Assembly (NCBI GenBank): GCA_963722575.1 | Contig: CAVRNR010000022.1 | Location: 1,364,001-1,428,000 of the forward strand | Length of the DNA stretch: 64,000 nt | From: Fen-178 sp963722575 | GTDB taxonomy: Bacteria; Acidobacteriota; Terriglobia; Bryobacterales; Bryobacteraceae | Direction: 5' to 3' | Shown: positions 50,495-58,269 of the stretch, piece after piece | Position numbering within the stretch: position 1 is the first letter of the stretch | Layout: every line of letters starts with the position of its first letter | Position numbers and translations under genes: made by a program | The notes under the pieces: generated by a model | Database searches by the model: none | What the model was told of the DNA's origin: nothing | The model's input: only the letters and a program-made list of their open reading frames with translations

Positions 50495-51910
50495 ATGTCG
50501 GTCGAATTCGATCGCAAGATCCACAACACGCTGGCCGATGCCAATCTCCAACTGGCCATCTACACGGCCACCGCGCGGCTGAAGGACAAGCGCGCCGAGA
50601 CCGTTGCCCCCGATGCGCTGCCCGATTACCAGGAGCTGCGCACCCAGGCCAACGCCGTCAAGAAGCACACCATCGAGAACCTGGATTACTATCTCGAGGA
50701 GTTCGAGCGCAACGTCGAAGCCCATGGCGGCAAAGTGGTGTACGCCAAGGACGGCACGGAGGTCGCCGATTTCGTGCTGGCGCTGGCCAAAGAGAAGGGC
50801 GCGCGGCGGATCGTCAAATCCAAGTCGATGACCACCGAGGAGGTGGATCTCAACGAGCGCCTCGAACAGCAGGGCCTGGAATCGGTGGAGACCGATCTCG
50901 GCGAGTACATCATTCAACTGGCGCACGAGCGGCCCTACCACATCGTGGCGCCGGCGCTGCACCTGACCCGCTACGATGTGGCCGATCTGTTCACCAAGCG
51001 GCTCAACGTCCCCCGCGAGACGGCGATCGAGAAGCAGACCGCCATCGCCCGCGCGGTGTTGCGGCAGAAGTTCCTCGCGGCCGATATCGGCATCAGCGGG
51101 GCGAACTTCCTGGTCGCCGGCTCCGGCGCCGTGGTGCTGGTGGAGAACGAAGGCAACATCCGGCTCACCACCTCCGCGCCCAAGATCCACATTGCCATCG
51201 CGGGAATCGAGAAGATGGTTCCGCGCGCGCAGGACCTGGCGACGTTTCTGAAACTCCTCGGCCGCAGCGGCACCGGCCAGTTGCTCACCGTCTACACGTC
51301 TTTCCTCAGCGGCCCGCGGCGCGGCGGCGAAATCGACGGTCCCGACGAATTCTACGTGGTGCTGCTCGATAACGGCCGCACGCGGCTGCTGCCCGACCGC
51401 GGCAAGCGCCAGTCGCTCTACTGCATTCGCTGCGGCGCCTGTTTGAACGCCTGTCCGGTCTACCGCAAGATCGGCGGCCACAGTTTTCCGTGGGTCTACT
51501 CGGGACCCATCGGCGCCATCATCACGCCGCAGTTCATGGGGATCTCGCACGAGCCCGGCCTGCCCTTCGCTTCCAGCCTCTGTGGCGCGTGCTCCGAGGT
51601 GTGTCCGGTAAAGATCGATATTCCGAAGGTGCTGCTGGAGCTGCGCTCGGACGTGAAAAAGGCCGAGGCCCGCGACCACCGGGGCCGCCTCGAGAAACTG
51701 GCGTTCCGCGCCTTCGCGTGGTTGACGACCCATCCGCGGCTGTACGAAATGGCCGGGAAGCTGGCCGCTGCCGTGGCGCCGCCGGACTCCGGCTGGATCC
51801 ACAGCGTTCCCGCGCCCATGAACATCGGGCCTCTGCGGGCCTGGCTGAGCCAGCGCGATCTGCCGCCGGCGCCCGCCCGGAGCTTCCGCGAAATGTGGAG
51901 GCGCCGCTGA
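50495..51910 (+). CDS. lutB: Lactate utilization protein B (Fe-S)
   Basis: The 471-residue protein has the LUD domain (GTEVADFVLALAKEKGARR, KSMTTEEVDLNERLEQQGL, ETDLGEYIIQLAHERPYHIV) and two [4Fe-4S] clusters, YCIRCGACLNACPVYRKIGG and LCGACSEVCPVKIDIPKVL. It carries electrons from lactate oxidation. The stop shares a base with the lutC start, so translation is coupled. Confidence 0.95.
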   Translation: MSVEFDRKIHNTLADANLQLAIYTATARLKDKRAETVAPDALPDYQELRTQANAVKKHTIENLDYYLEEFERNVEAHGGKVVYAKDGTEVADFVLALAKEKGARRIVKSKSMTTEEVDLNERLEQQGLESVETDLGEYIIQLAHERPYHIVAPALHLTRYDVADLFTKRLNVPRETAIEKQTAIARAVLRQKFLAADIGISGANFLVAGSGAVVLVENEGNIRLTTSAPKIHIAIAGIEKMVPRAQDLATFLKLLGRSGTGQLLTVYTSFLSGPRRGGEIDGPDEFYVVLLDNGRTRLLPDRGKRQSLYCIRCGACLNACPVYRKIGGHSFPWVYSGPIGAIITPQFMGISHEPGLPFASSLCGACSEVCPVKIDIPKVLLELRSDVKKAEARDHRGRLEKLAFRAFAWLTTHPRLYEMAGKLAAAVAPPDSGWIHSVPAPMNIGPLRAWLSQRDLPPAPARSFREMWRRR

Positions 51911-52545
51911 TGTCGCGCGACAACATTCTGCACCGCATTCGCACCGCGCTCGGCCGCAGCGCCGGGCAAGCCGTGGCCGATTCCCCGCCGGCGCGCATCC
52001 GCATCCCCGATGTCGATATCGAGAAGCGCATAGCGACCATGTTTGCCGCCATCGAGGCGCTGGCCGGGAAGACCCATCGCGCCGCCACGCCCGCGGACGC
52101 GCGCGCGTTCGTGGCCGCTGCCATCGAGGGGAAAAGCGCCGTGGCTTCCAATGCGCCCTTCCTCGCCGAGTGCGGAATCGCCACTCTCCCCGGCGTGCGC
52201 TCCGGCATCGCCGATCGCGAAGAGCTGCGCGCCGTGTGCGCCGCCGCGGATGTGGGCATCACCAGCGCGGATTACGCGCTCGCCGACACCGGCTCGCTGG
52301 TCATGATCTCGAGCCCGCGTGAGGCGCGCCTGGTTTCGCTGCTGCCGCCCGCCCATATCGCGGTGGTGCCGCGCGACCGCATTCTGACCGGCCTCGACGA
52401 ATTGTTTTCCATCCTTCCGGATCCCGCCGCCGTGACCAGCTCGATGGTGCTGATCACCGGTCCCAGCCGCACCGCCGATATCGAGCAGATCCTGGTGCGC
52501 GGCGTCCACGGCCCGGGCCAGATTACGGTAGTGGTGGTGGGTTGA
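51910..52545 (+). CDS. lutC: Lactate utilization protein C (LUD domain)
   Basis: The 211-residue protein has the LUD fold: VGITSADYALADTGSLVMIS, ARLVSLLPPAHIAVVPRDRI, and the end motif LITGPSRTADIEQILVRGVHGP, characteristic of LutC. It completes the lactate oxidation complex. TGATG overlap with lutB. The TrpB2 gene follows after 23 bases and may be in the same transcript. Confidence 0.93.
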   Translation: MSRDNILHRIRTALGRSAGQAVADSPPARIRIPDVDIEKRIATMFAAIEALAGKTHRAATPADARAFVAAAIEGKSAVASNAPFLAECGIATLPGVRSGIADREELRAVCAAADVGITSADYALADTGSLVMISSPREARLVSLLPPAHIAVVPRDRILTGLDELFSILPDPAAVTSSMVLITGPSRTADIEQILVRGVHGPGQITVVVVG

Positions 52546-52568
52546 AACTGGTAAGATAGGCGTTTCCC

Positions 52569-53915
52569 ATGCACGAACATTCCAAATTCTTGCTGGCTGA
52601 TAGCCAGATCCCGGCGATCTGGGTCAACGTGCTGCCGTCGCTTCCGGAGCCGCTGGCCCCGCCGCTGAATCCGCAAACCCGCGCGCCGCTGGCGCCGGAG
52701 GACCTGGCTCCCCTCTTCCCGATGGAGCTGATCCTACAGGAATTCTCGCCCCAACCGGAGATCGACATTCCGGGCGAGGTGATGGATATCTACCGGCTCT
52801 GGCGGGCCACGCCGCTCTACCGCGCGCGCCGTCTCGAAAAGGCGCTCGACACCCCGGCGCACATCTATTACAAGTACGAAGGCACCAGCCCGGCCGGCAG
52901 CCACAAGCCCAACACCGCTGTGGCGCAAGCGTACTACAACAAGCGCGCCGGCATCAAGCGGCTGTCCACCGAGACGGGCGCCGGACAGTGGGGCAGCGCG
53001 CTGGCTCTGGCCTGCCAGCTCTTCGGGATGGAATGCACGGTCTACATGGTGCGCGTCAGCTACGATCAGAAACCGTACCGCCGCATGATGATGCACGCCT
53101 GGGGCGCCGAGGTTTTCCCCAGCCCCAGCGATCACACCAACTCCGGCCGCGCCACGCTGGCCGCGTCGCCGGATTCGCCCGGCAGCCTGGGCATCGCCAT
53201 CAGCGAAGCCGTCGAGGACGCCGCCACCCATTCCGACACCAACTATTCCCTCGGCAGCGTGCTGAACCACGTCATGCTGCACCAGACCGTCATCGGCCAG
53301 GAAGCCAAGCTCCAGATGCAGCAAGCCGGCGAAGAGCCCGACGTCGTCATCGGCTGCTTTGGCGGCGGCAGCAACTTCGCCGGCCTGGCGCTCCCCTACG
53401 TGCTCGACCGCTTTGCCGGCAAAGGCCCGCGCCTGGTGGCCGTCGAACCTTCGGCTTGTCCCAGCCTCACCAAGGGCACTTTCACTTACGACTTCGGCGA
53501 CACCGCCAAGCTGACCCCGCTCATCAAGATGTACACGCTGGGGCACGATTTCGTCCCCCCCGGCATCCACGCCGGCGGCCTGCGCTACCACGGCGCCTCG
53601 CCGCTGCTTAGCCACCTGGTGAAGCTCGGCTACATCGACGCCAAGGCGTACAAGCAGCTACCGGTGTTCGAGGCAGCCATCCAGTTCACCCGCAACGAGG
53701 GCATTCTGCCGGCCCCGGAATCGGCGCACGCCATTCGCGCCGCCATGGACGAAGCCATTGCCGCGCGCGAAGAAGGCAAATCCAGGGTGATTCTATTCAA
53801 TCTCAGCGGCCACGGCCATTTCGACCTGGCGGCCTACGAGAACTACCTGTCGGGCAAGCTTCAGGACTACGAGTATCCGGGGCGGGACGTGGAGAGGGCG
53901 CTGGCGGCGCTCTAG
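52569..53915 (+). CDS. TrpB2-type tryptophan synthase beta-like protein
   Basis: The 448-residue PLP enzyme has the TrpB2 features: long N-terminal extension (LILQEFSPQPEIDIPGEVMD), RPTPL-like WRATPLYRARRLE, the PLP Lys in TSPAGSHKPNTAVAQAYY, ETGAGQWGSALALACQLFG, the phosphate loop IGCFGGGSNFAGLALPYV and LRYHGASPLLSHLVKLG. TrpB2 proteins condense indole and serine, often without TrpA. No trpA is nearby. It may salvage indole rather than run de novo synthesis. Confidence 0.9.
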   Translation: MHEHSKFLLADSQIPAIWVNVLPSLPEPLAPPLNPQTRAPLAPEDLAPLFPMELILQEFSPQPEIDIPGEVMDIYRLWRATPLYRARRLEKALDTPAHIYYKYEGTSPAGSHKPNTAVAQAYYNKRAGIKRLSTETGAGQWGSALALACQLFGMECTVYMVRVSYDQKPYRRMMMHAWGAEVFPSPSDHTNSGRATLAASPDSPGSLGIAISEAVEDAATHSDTNYSLGSVLNHVMLHQTVIGQEAKLQMQQAGEEPDVVIGCFGGGSNFAGLALPYVLDRFAGKGPRLVAVEPSACPSLTKGTFTYDFGDTAKLTPLIKMYTLGHDFVPPGIHAGGLRYHGASPLLSHLVKLGYIDAKAYKQLPVFEAAIQFTRNEGILPAPESAHAIRAAMDEAIAAREEGKSRVILFNLSGHGHFDLAAYENYLSGKLQDYEYPGRDVERALAAL

Positions 53916-54126
53916 GGGCCCTGGGCACGCTGGGCGTCGCGCTCGCCCCGTTCGTCAGTTCATTTGGACGGAACGCCGACTCGTGGAAGTGGCTGCGATC
54001 AGGGTCTGGCGGGCGCAGGGCCCGCCGAACGTCGTCCGGCGTAAAGGAAAGTGGTACGTGCCTGGTTTCGGTACCTCCCGCCGCGCCCGGCAGCGGATTG
54101 ATACCAGTATAGCGGGAATCCGTCGC

Positions 54127-54312
54127 ACAACGGTCAGATCCCATCTTGATTCCGGTGAACGCGTACGAGATGTACACGTCACAGAGGACACACTGGTGGT
54201 GGACCTCGCGGACGGGCGCACAATCATCGTTCCCCTGACGTGGTATCCCGGGCTCTTGAGCGCGGAAGGCCTACTCCGCGGCGCGCCTGCCGCTGCAGAA
54301 CTCGCTCGTCTT
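54127..54312 (+). pseudogene. DUF2442-like remnant
   Basis: The plus strand reads TTVRSHLDSGERVRDVHVTE, then DTLVVDLADGRTIIVPLTWY and PGLLSAEGLL, the core of the small DUF2442 proteins. No start codon lies at the expected place and the C-terminus runs into antisense of the following gene. DUF2442 genes often pair with DUF4160 genes; none is present. DNA at 53916-54126 holds nothing recognisable. Confidence 0.5.
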
Positions 54313-54347
54313 AGTCACTGCCAGAGGTTCGGAAGCCGCCGCCGCCG

Positions 54348-56123
54348 TTACCACGCCAGCGCCAACGCCGCGGTGCGCGGGTCGGCCCCGGCGCTCACCG
54401 TGCCGGTCCCGGCTTCCACCATAATCCCCGCGCTGTCGTTCATCGACCAGGGGCCTCGCATGGTCACCTTGTGGCCGCGGCGCTCCAACTCGGCGCGCAC
54501 CGTATCCGGGATGCGGCCTTCCAGCCAAAGGTCGCCCGGGTACATGGTATGGGGGAAAGGCGAGGCGGGAAAACTGCGCGTGGACCAGCGCGGGGCCTCG
54601 ATGGCTTGCTGCATGTTCATCCCGAACTCCACGATGTTCAATAAGGTCTGCATGGTGCGCATGCACTGGTCGTCGGCGCCGGGGCTGCCGGTCACCAACA
54701 AGGGCTTGCCGTCCTTGAGCACCAGCGTGCCTTGGAGCGTGCTGCGCGGACGCTTGCCGGGCGCGAGCGCATTGGCGTGGCCGGGGACCAGCGAGAAATA
54801 ATCGCCGCGGCAATTGAAGATGAATCCCAGGTTGTCTATCACCACCTTGGTGCCGAACAAACTGTGCAGGCTGGGAGTGAATGAGATCATGTTGCGCTCT
54901 TTGTCCACCACGGCAATGTAGCTGGTGTCGCCTTCGTGATCCGCGTTCCCGCTCAGGTCCACATCGCGGGGACGGGCGACCGGCTCGAATCCGGGGGTGA
55001 ATGGAGCGGGGTCCCCAGGGCGAAATTCGAGCGATGCCTTGGCGGGATCGATCAGCTTCCGGCGCGCCGCGGCGTACTGGTCCGACAGCAGACCCGCGAA
55101 GGGGATGCGGATGAAATCCATGTCGCCCAGGAAGGTGTCGCGATCGGCCATGGCGAGTTTGATGGCCTCGGCCGAGGTGTGAATGTAGTCGGCGGAGTTG
55201 AGCCCCATCTTCTTGAGGTCGTAACCCTCGAGCATTTTAAGCGCGAACAGTTCGGCGGGCCCCTGGGTGGCCGAGGCGTTCTTGTAGACCGTGTAGCCGC
55301 GGTAGTCGATGGAGACCGGCTCTTCCACTTTGGCGGTGTAGCCGGCGAAATCCTCATAGCGGAACAGTCCGCCGTTCTCTTCGGAGAACCGAGCCATCTC
55401 GCGGGCGATGTCGCCTTTATAGAAACGGTCGCGGGCGGCCTTCAGCGCGGCCTGGCGGCCCTGGGAAGCGGCCTGCTTCTCGGCTTCCACCAGGCGGCGT
55501 AGCGTGCGGGCCAGGTCGGGGTTCTTGAAGACTTCGCCATCCTTCCAGCTCCGGCCGTCGGGAGGGGCGTAAACGCGGGCGGTCGTGGGATATTTCCGGA
55601 GGGCCGGCGAATTCAGCGTGGATCCGATGGGAACGCCGCGCTCGGCCAGTTCGATGGCGGGCGCCAGCAATTCCTCGAAGCTCCTGGTGCCCCAGCGCGA
55701 GAGCAGGATGTACCAGGCATCCACCACGCCTGGCACGGTGCCCGCAAGCAGCGAATCATCGACCGGAATCTTGCCGCCCTGGTTGGCCTCGTACCATGCG
55801 ATGGTGGCGAGTTTCGGCGCGGTCCCCTCGGCATTGAGCGAGAGCACCTTCTTCTGTTTGGCGTCGTAGATGAGCAGGGTGGCGTCGCTGCCGACGCCGT
55901 TCAGGTTGGGCTGCACAACGCCCAGCACCGCTTGGCCGGCGACGATGGCATCGAAGGCATTTCCGCCGGAGTGGAGCACGTGTTCCTCGGTGAGGGTGGC
56001 CTGCGGCATCATCGAAGCCGCGGCATATTCCGTGCCGCGAGCCAGTTGCTTCACGGTCTGGGTTTGCGCGCTGAGAGAAGTAACCGCAACCAGAGACAGC
56101 GCCAAATCGATTCCGCGAATCAT
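54348..56123 (-). CDS. ggt: Gamma-glutamyltransferase (GGT), exported
   Basis: The 591-residue precursor has a signal peptide (MIRGIDLALSLVAVTSLSA), N-terminal large-subunit blocks (VLHSGGNAFDAIVAGQAVLG, NGVGSDATLLIYD, LAGTVPGVVDAWYILLSRWG) and the autocleavage site with catalytic Thr in HEGDTSYIAVVDKERNMIS, where TTH is more usual. Small-subunit motifs follow: TPSLHSLFGTKVV and VTGSPGADDQCMRTMQTLL. It would cleave gamma-glutamyl bonds (glutathione, poly-gamma-glutamate) in the periplasm. Ser in place of the second Thr and GADD for GG are mild departures, so it may be a GGT-like hydrolase. Confidence 0.88.
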   Translation of the reverse strand: MIRGIDLALSLVAVTSLSAQTQTVKQLARGTEYAAASMMPQATLTEEHVLHSGGNAFDAIVAGQAVLGVVQPNLNGVGSDATLLIYDAKQKKVLSLNAEGTAPKLATIAWYEANQGGKIPVDDSLLAGTVPGVVDAWYILLSRWGTRSFEELLAPAIELAERGVPIGSTLNSPALRKYPTTARVYAPPDGRSWKDGEVFKNPDLARTLRRLVEAEKQAASQGRQAALKAARDRFYKGDIAREMARFSEENGGLFRYEDFAGYTAKVEEPVSIDYRGYTVYKNASATQGPAELFALKMLEGYDLKKMGLNSADYIHTSAEAIKLAMADRDTFLGDMDFIRIPFAGLLSDQYAAARRKLIDPAKASLEFRPGDPAPFTPGFEPVARPRDVDLSGNADHEGDTSYIAVVDKERNMISFTPSLHSLFGTKVVIDNLGFIFNCRGDYFSLVPGHANALAPGKRPRSTLQGTLVLKDGKPLLVTGSPGADDQCMRTMQTLLNIVEFGMNMQQAIEAPRWSTRSFPASPFPHTMYPGDLWLEGRIPDTVRAELERRGHKVTMRGPWSMNDSAGIMVEAGTGTVSAGADPRTAALALAW

Positions 56124-56230
56124 GCTCGCCCCCTTTTGACAACGCCTAGTATCTCACACGGGTGCGACCGGTACGCATGCGGCACCCTTGATGCTGACGA
56201 ACGGCGAGCGATGGTCTCTTGCTTGACGGG

Positions 56231-56839
56231 TTACGTCTGCGGCTCGGCGGCGCGGGGGGACTTTCTCAGCAGCACGAGCGCCGCGGCGGCCAATAGCAGC
56301 GCGAGCAGGAAAATGCCCCACGCGGACAGAGCGGGCACGGATGGGGCGGGGGTTGTCGCCGTAAAGGTCGAATTCCCGGTGATGGCCGTCAAAGTGAAAT
56401 TGCCCATGGATGTTGGAACCGTGACTCCGCCGGGAAAATACATGAATCCGGATATTGGGCCGATGGCGCTGGTCAGACTATACGACGCGAACGCCGCACT
56501 CTCCGTGTCCACCAGGGACCCATTTTGCAGAACGAAATCGCCCATCCCGAGTTTTGGGGGCACATTGGATAAGTCGTTGTAAGCCGCAAAAGTGTTCGTG
56601 AACGTGGCGGTGCCTACTCCGGCAATCGTAACAGTCGCCGTCCCCAGGTTGTAGTATACAGAGGGGGCAGTTTGTACATTCGCGGTGTCTCCAACAACCG
56701 TCACGGTAACCAAAGCGTTGGTAAAGTTATGTGTGCCGATTGACCCCGTGGCCACCACCTGATCCGTGTAAACGATCATAGCCGCCCTCAGGCTGAAGCT
56801 GAGGCTGAGCAGTATGCCGACAAACACTCCGACTTTCAT
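56231..56839 (-). CDS. Exported protein with IPTL-CTERM-like sorting tail
   Basis: ATG 56839 has GGTGGA upstream and opens a signal peptide (MKVGVFVGILLSLSFSLRA). The mature part is a Thr/Val/Asn-rich beta domain (VVGDTANVQTAPSVYYNLG; ATVTIAGVGTATFTNTFAAY). The C-terminus VPALSAWGIFLLALLLAAA then LVLLRKSPR is a PEP-CTERM/IPTL-CTERM-like signal: short motif, membrane helix, basic end. Such proteins are processed by exosortase/archaeosortase-type enzymes and exported, often with exopolysaccharide. No sortase gene is in the window. ATG 56869 is an alternative start. Confidence 0.75.
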   Translation of the reverse strand: MKVGVFVGILLSLSFSLRAAMIVYTDQVVATGSIGTHNFTNALVTVTVVGDTANVQTAPSVYYNLGTATVTIAGVGTATFTNTFAAYNDLSNVPPKLGMGDFVLQNGSLVDTESAAFASYSLTSAIGPISGFMYFPGGVTVPTSMGNFTLTAITGNSTFTATTPAPSVPALSAWGIFLLALLLAAAALVLLRKSPRAAEPQT

Positions 56840-56869
56840 CAATCCACCGTTCAACTTTACAGGTTTCAT

Positions 56870-57144
56870 CGTGTGACATCCTCGAGCCCGGCGGCCCAAC
56901 AGAGGGTCGCGCTCTTAGCCGGTATCTCCATTTTGTCCTGCCGATTCAGCGGCAGTACACACCGGAATCCCCATTTTGGCTCCCGGTCTTTAGTGGGTTT
57001 ATCACAGGCAGCCAACTCCTGATCTCCGAATTGCAGTTTTTGGGAACTTTTTCTCCGGGCCCCGTCTTCTTGGCTCGGCCAAGGCGCCAATTCCGCCCCG
57101 CCCAAAAACCTCGACGCCAGTAACCCGCTTCTTTTCAGTGGATT
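56870..57144. other. Intergenic stretch next to the IS1380 remnant
   Basis: No gene seen. The A/T content is locally higher and the DNA may include the end of the decayed IS1380-type element, but I could not identify its terminal repeat. Confidence 0.4.
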
Positions 57145-57519
57145 TCACAAATGCCTCTCCGGCCCTCGCACCCTGGTCACCCTGAGTCCGCTGTGCCCAT
57201 TGCCCCCTCGCCGCCTGAGGTTCCTCAAGTTGTAGGCGATCACACTCAGCCACAGCCGCACTTCTTTGGAACGCAACCGACGGCAACTAAGCCGCGCCGT
57301 CTTCACCGCCTGCTTGCCCTCTTTGATCCACTGCTCTGCCGTTCCGCGTTTGTTGTAGAACCGCACCACCCGACGGCTGTCCGTCTCCAGATCGGCCCGA
57401 AACGCGACTCCCTTCCCCAGCCTGTGCTGCCGCTCGATCTCGAGCGACGGCAGTTCCTCCCAATCGCCGGCGCGGTGGACGTTGCCGGACCAAACGCGAA
57501 GATGCTCACACCCAGCATC
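57145..57519 (-). pseudogene. IS1380-family transposase remnant with internal deletion
   Basis: One continuous minus-strand frame (no start codon) reads VWSGNVHRAGDWEELPSLEI, ERQHRLGKGVAFRADLETDS, then VVRFYNKRGTAEQWIKEGKQ and SKEVRLWLSVIAYNLRNL. The first block belongs to the middle of IS1380 transposases, the second to the C-terminal third; the intervening part, with catalytic residues, is deleted in frame at AFRAD/LETDS. The usual C-terminus is also missing. The element is dead. Confidence 0.75.
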
Positions 57520-57595
57520 TCAAACCGGCGCGGCCGGTGGCCGGTGGCCAAGCCCAAGCTAACAGGGGCAGGCCGGTCACGCGTAATATGGTTGT

Positions 57596-57901
57596 ATGGC
57601 GACGGCGCAGATTCGAGTACCCGAGGCGGAGATCGCCGAATTCTGCCGGCGCAACGGCATCCGGAAGCTCTCTCTTTTTGGCTCCGTACTCACCGATCGC
57701 TTTTCGGACGCGAGCGACGTCGACATCCTGGTGGAATTCGAACCGGATTACCGTGTTGGCTATTTGAGACTGGCGGCCCTGGAGCGTGAACTCTCGGACG
57801 TACTCGGCCACAAGGTCGATCTGCGAACTCCGGATGAACTCAGCCGGTACTTTCGAGAGGATGTCTTGAGGGCTGCGCGGGTTCAATATGTCCGAGAGTG
57901 A
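57596..57901 (+). CDS. mntA: MntA-type nucleotidyltransferase antitoxin
   Basis: The 101-residue protein has the minimal nucleotidyltransferase motif LSLFGSVLTDRFSDASDVDI: G29-S30 followed by D41 and D43 (GSx10DxD). MntA proteins AMPylate the HepT toxin on its Tyr and so silence it. It precedes and overlaps the HepT gene by 14 bases, the standard order. The ATG at 57596 gives the usual family length. Confidence 0.92.
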   Translation: MATAQIRVPEAEIAEFCRRNGIRKLSLFGSVLTDRFSDASDVDILVEFEPDYRVGYLRLAALERELSDVLGHKVDLRTPDELSRYFREDVLRAARVQYVRE

Positions 57902-58223
57902 CAGAGTTCGCCTGCGCCACATGCTGGACGCGGCCCGGGAGGCTGTCGGATTCGGTGTGGGGCGCCAGCGAGGCGATCTGGAGCGCGACCGGGTGTTGGC
58001 GCTTGCCTTGGTGCGGTGCATCGAGATCATTGGCGAGGCGGCGTCCAAAGTTGGCCCCGAGGTGCGAGCCAAGCACCCGGACGTGCCCTGGAGCGACATT
58101 ATCGGAATGAGACATCGCCTGGTGCACGCCTATTTCGAAGTCGACCTTGGCCGAGTGTGCGATACCCTGGCCACGGATCTCCCCCCGTTGATTCTCCAGT
58201 TGGAGCATATCCTGTCGGATTGA
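57888..58223 (+). CDS. hepT: HepT-type HEPN RNase toxin
   Basis: The 111-residue helical protein has the catalytic motif GMRHRLVHAYFEVD: R75-x4-H80-x-Y82 (Rx4HxY), Tyr82 being the residue modified by MntA. The block LVRCIEIIGEAASKVGPEVR is also typical. HepT toxins are ribonucleases active as dimers. With mntA it forms a complete toxin-antitoxin operon beside an IS remnant. Confidence 0.92.
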   Translation: MSESDRVRLRHMLDAAREAVGFGVGRQRGDLERDRVLALALVRCIEIIGEAASKVGPEVRAKHPDVPWSDIIGMRHRLVHAYFEVDLGRVCDTLATDLPPLILQLEHILSD

Positions 58224-58269
58224 CGCGGTCCGCGAGAGGCGCAGCCACCATCGTCATGGCCAAGCGGCC

